NCBI GenBank assembly: GCA_015654605.1
Contig: JAATGO010000011.1
Span: forward strand, 1 to 8,054
Length of the DNA: 8,054 bases
Direction: 5' to 3'
Origin: Betaproteobacteria bacterium
GTDB taxonomy: Bacteria; Pseudomonadota; Gammaproteobacteria; Burkholderiales; Burkholderiaceae
Shown here: positions 5,393-8,054 of the stretch, piece after piece
Layout: the number at the start of each line of letters is the position of its first letter
How positions within the stretch are numbered: position 1 is the stretch's first letter
The notes under the pieces: generated by a model
What the model was told of the DNA's origin: nothing
Databases searched by the model: none
The model's input: only the letters and a program-made list of their open reading frames with translations
Program-made: the position numbers and the translations under genes

Positions 5393-7647
5393 CTTCTTCT
5401 TTGCGTTACCTACTGGTAGTCGGTTGTGCCATTATCGGTATTCTGCTGTTTTTATTAGCATCGGCTTCCGAAAATTCAGCTATGTTCGAGCAGCACTATC
5501 CCTGGTTGCTCGGACTCAATGCGCTGGTCGCAATCGCCTTATTGGCGTTAGTCATTCTATTATTGGCACGGCTCTATAAACGTTACCGGCGTGGCAAATT
5601 TGGTTCCAAACTCATGGCACGGCTGGTGCTATTGTTCGCCATGATAGGCATTTTGCCTGGGGCAGCCATTTACCTGATGTCTGTGCAATTTGTCTCACGC
5701 TCAATCGAATCCTGGTTTGATGTGCGCATGGAATCAGCACTGGAATCCGGCCTTAACCTTGGACGAAGCGCGCTTGATTCCTCTCTGACCGATCTCTCTA
5801 CACGTGCCCACACTATGGCACAAGAGCTTTCCGATATGTCCGAGTCGGAACGAATCACCTATTTATCGCGACTACGTGACCCTAATATGGAGGTCACTAT
5901 TGTGACTTCCGGTGGCCAAGTGTTAGCTTCTGTCGGTGGCAAAATCAGCTCACTGACACCCACCATACCCAACACTACTGTACTTCGACAAGCCAAGCTC
6001 ACCAGAGGTTACGCCGAAGTGGAAAGTGATGACACCCGCGTATCTGACACCGAATCTGACGCTAGCGAGAGCTTGCGCCTGCATGTCGTGGTTACCATTC
6101 CAGAATCAAGTGATAACCTCGGCCTGCAGGCTGACCTTCTCTATCTGCAAATCCTACAGCCCGTTCCCGATTATCTGGCCGTCAATGCAGAAACGTTGCG
6201 TCGTGCCTATGGTGAATACCAGCAACGTTCCGTCTCTCGCTCCGGCTTACGCAAAATTTATCTGGTCACACTAACACTTACCTTATTACTGGCCATTTTC
6301 GGCGCCATCGCCACTGCCTTTGCCATCGCCAGCAATCTCGCCAGGCCCTTGCTATTGCTGGCAGAAGGCACCAAAGCTGTTGCTGAAGGCAATCTATCGC
6401 CTCGTCCCATCATCAGCACTCCTGATGAATTAGGCACGCTGACACAATCATTTAATGCCATGACACGACAATTGCTGGATGCCCGCACCGCAGTCGATAC
6501 CAATCGTGCCGAGCTGGAAAATGCCAAAGCCTACCTAGAATCAGTACTGGCCAACATGTCTGCTGGTGTTCTGGTATTAGACCAGGGCTTCTCCATCATT
6601 AGCAGCAATGACTCGGTGCAACGTATTCTGGGACATGACTTCAACCGTGATCTTGGCAAACCACTACACACGATTGAAGGACAATCACTATTTGCTGAGT
6701 CCATTATCAAGGCATTTTCTGAAGAACGTGCCCAATTGTCCGCGGACCTCAGCGACGACAGCCTCCACTGGCAACGGCAAATAGAGTTACCCCGGCTCGG
6801 AGACAACGAAGGTAACCGCGTCGAAGATCAAATTACATTGCTCGCACGCGGCTCTCATTTACCCGTAGAAAAAGGCGTGGGTTATGTTGTCGTATTTGAT
6901 GATATCAGTGACGTCATTTCTGCCCAGCGCTCTATCGCCTGGAGCGAAGTAGCGCGACGCCTGGCACATGAAATAAAGAACCCCCTTACTCCCATACAAT
7001 TATCTGCAGAACGTCTGCAAATGCGTCTGTCTGACAAATTATTGCCATCCGATGCTATTATTCTTGATAAAGGCACAACCACCATTGTTAATCAGGTAAC
7101 TGCCATGAAGCAAATGGTAGACGATTTCCGCGATTACGCTAGAATTCCTACCGCTAAACCGCAGATATTGGATATTAATGCTCTGACAGAAGAAATATTG
7201 CATCTATACTTGAGGGGTGATGCGCACGATACCATCCATGCAAAACTGGAACCTAACCTACCCAAGATCATGGGAAATGCGACACAATTGCGGCAAGTCA
7301 TTCATAATCTTCTGCAAAATGCACAAGATGCAGCCAATGAAGCTGATGATATCATCCCGCACATTAGTGTCATCACTGAAAAGATCCATTATCAAGGGTC
7401 AAATGGCACAATACATACTGCGGTACGATTATCGATTACCGACAACGGGCCAGGATTCTCACAAAAAATTCTGGCCCGCGCCTTTGAACCTTATGTGACA
7501 TCGAAATCAAAAGGTACCGGTTTAGGATTAGCAATGGTAAAGAAAATTATTGATGAACATGGCGGTAGGATTGACATACAAAATCGATCCGACACAAGAG
7601 GCGCAAAAGTGTTGATTTTGCTGTTAAAGTTAGCACCTGAAGCATAA
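5389..7647 (+). CDS. ntrY: NtrY-family membrane sensor histidine kinase
   Basis: This is a 752-residue inner-membrane sensor kinase that would autophosphorylate and pass the phosphate to the NtrX-type regulator downstream. Predicted segments are three N-terminal helices (about 5-26, 39-63, 75-99), an extracytoplasmic sensor (about 100-288), a fourth helix (about 289-315), HAMP (about 316-370), PAS starting near 385, the HisKA H-box ARRLAHEIKNPLTP with phospho-acceptor His527, the N-box HNLLQNAQDAANEA (Asn640, Asn644), G1 DNGPG (685-689), F-box FEPY and G2 GTGLG (709-713). All catalytic boxes are intact. The frame is open 45 bases earlier, but the ATG at 5389 overlaps the upstream TGA and suits the family start. 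The GKFGSKLMARLV and QFVSRSIESWFDVRMESALESGLNLGR regions are typical of betaproteobacterial NtrY. Related NtrYX systems affect nitrogen metabolism or respiration and redox responses. The signal here is not known. The sensor has an acidic Ser/Asp/Glu segment at 210-228. Confidence 0.94.
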   Translation: MTSSLRYLLVVGCAIIGILLFLLASASENSAMFEQHYPWLLGLNALVAIALLALVILLLARLYKRYRRGKFGSKLMARLVLLFAMIGILPGAAIYLMSVQFVSRSIESWFDVRMESALESGLNLGRSALDSSLTDLSTRAHTMAQELSDMSESERITYLSRLRDPNMEVTIVTSGGQVLASVGGKISSLTPTIPNTTVLRQAKLTRGYAEVESDDTRVSDTESDASESLRLHVVVTIPESSDNLGLQADLLYLQILQPVPDYLAVNAETLRRAYGEYQQRSVSRSGLRKIYLVTLTLTLLLAIFGAIATAFAIASNLARPLLLLAEGTKAVAEGNLSPRPIISTPDELGTLTQSFNAMTRQLLDARTAVDTNRAELENAKAYLESVLANMSAGVLVLDQGFSIISSNDSVQRILGHDFNRDLGKPLHTIEGQSLFAESIIKAFSEERAQLSADLSDDSLHWQRQIELPRLGDNEGNRVEDQITLLARGSHLPVEKGVGYVVVFDDISDVISAQRSIAWSEVARRLAHEIKNPLTPIQLSAERLQMRLSDKLLPSDAIILDKGTTTIVNQVTAMKQMVDDFRDYARIPTAKPQILDINALTEEILHLYLRGDAHDTIHAKLEPNLPKIMGNATQLRQVIHNLLQNAQDAANEADDIIPHISVITEKIHYQGSNGTIHTAVRLSITDNGPGFSQKILARAFEPYVTSKSKGTGLGLAMVKKIIDEHGGRIDIQNRSDTRGAKVLILLLKLAPEA

Positions 7648-7747
7648 AAGAGAAATTTTTTCCAACTAGACCACAGTTTCTGCATCGAAAAATGCAAAAT
7701 TGTTGACAAAGAAATGCGCAACACCAGCAAACGAGGAAAGCAGACAC
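7648..7747 (+). other. ntrY-ntrX spacer with small hairpin and RBS
   Basis: This 100-base spacer separates the kinase and regulator genes. It holds a small hairpin (TGCAT 7681-7685, ATGCA 7692-7696) and a TTGACA at 7703-7708, but no -10 box at a suitable distance. GAGGAAAG (7733-7740) lies seven bases before the ATG at 7748 and is the probable ribosome binding site. The regulator could be read through from ntrY or from a separate promoter that I cannot identify. Confidence 0.5.
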
Positions 7748-8054
7748 ATGGCTAACATCCTGGTCGTCGACGACGAAATGGGTATCCGCGAATTGCTCTC
7801 TGAAATCCTGGGTGATGAAGGGCATGTCGTCGCTACCGCCGAAAACGCGCAGCAAGCGCGTGAACTGCGCCAGGCAAGCGTGCCCGACCTCGTCCTGCTG
7901 GATATCTGGATGCCCGATACCGACGGCGTGACACTGCTCAAGGAATGGCAGCGCGACGGCTTGCTGACCATGCCTGTCATCATGATGTCGGGCCATGCCA
8001 CGATCGATACCGCAGTCGAGGCCACCCGCATCGGTGCGCTCAATTTCCTCGAAA
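7748..8054 (+). CDS. ntrX: NtrX-type response regulator (5' part, cut by window end)
   Basis: The first 102 codons of a response regulator run off the window end. The receiver domain has the acidic pair Asp8-Asp9 in VVDDE, the phospho-acceptor Asp52 in LLDIWMPD, Ser81 in MMSGH, and TAVEATRIGALNFLE leading toward the conserved Lys, which would lie just beyond the edge. DIWMPDTDGVTLLKEW and MMSGHATIDTAVEA are typical of NtrX-like regulators, which in the family continue into an AAA+ sigma54-interaction domain and a Fis-type helix-turn-helix. Those parts are not visible here and are inferred. It is the expected partner of the kinase upstream. By hand count the visible part is 182/307 G+C (59%), against 46/120 (38%) for 7501-7620 at the end of the kinase gene, and its codons favour G or C at the third position much more than its neighbours. 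Confidence 0.9.
   Translation, partial: MANILVVDDEMGIRELLSEILGDEGHVVATAENAQQARELRQASVPDLVLLDIWMPDTDGVTLLKEWQRDGLLTMPVIMMSGHATIDTAVEATRIGALNFLE

Noticed and set aside
7703..7731. TTGACA as a -35 box for an ntrX promoter
   Set aside because: No -10-like hexamer occurs 16-18 bases downstream.
7547..8043. Long minus-strand open frames opposite the ntrX start
   Set aside because: They are shadows produced by the high third-position G+C of the ntrX receiver domain, whose motifs are unmistakable.

Overview
The window looks like chromosome from a betaproteobacterium, most likely order Burkholderiales. The right half carries the gene series rsmB - DUF4390 protein - ntrY-type kinase - ntrX-type regulator, which is characteristic of that group, and the protein sequences resemble Burkholderiaceae/Oxalobacteraceae versions. 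Base composition is only moderate and uneven. No mobile-element gene, tRNA, rRNA or CRISPR array was found.

Left part (1-2808). The first bases hold the 3' end of a zinc-type alcohol dehydrogenase gene (95-421). It lacks its start, its zinc-binding half and most of its NAD(P)-binding fold, so it is a gene remnant. After a 135-base gap with a good ribosome binding site comes an intact classical short-chain dehydrogenase/reductase (557-1303). A convergent MFS efflux-type transporter (1603-2808, minus strand) follows, separated from the dehydrogenase by about 300 bases without a convincing gene but with a 39-base interrupted hairpin.

Middle (2809-3438). About 630 bases between the divergent MFS and rsmB genes contain no supportable gene. 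They hold several inverted repeats: a compact operator-like one just upstream of the MFS gene, an imperfect long stem at 2939-3012 and a 7-bp hairpin at 3071-3091. In many proteobacteria def and fmt lie directly before rsmB. Here they do not, so this segment and the genes to its left may mark a rearrangement border.

Right part (3439-8054). rsmB (16S rRNA m5C967 methyltransferase) is followed with little or no gap by an exported DUF4390 protein, whose stop codon overlaps the start of a large four-TM sensor histidine kinase of the NtrY family (ATGA overlap). After 100 bases begins its response regulator, NtrX type, cut by the window end after 102 codons. The kinase and regulator form a phosphorelay from an extracytoplasmic sensor to a (presumably) sigma54-type activator. 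The coupled DUF4390 protein is a reasonable candidate for an accessory of the sensor, but its function is unknown. The regulator gene is much richer in G+C than the end of the kinase gene directly before it.

No wholly new system is evident. The most interesting points are the DUF4390/NtrY coupling, the acidic Ser/Asp/Glu segment in the NtrY sensor domain, the compositional jump at ntrX, and the structured non-coding segment upstream of rsmB.
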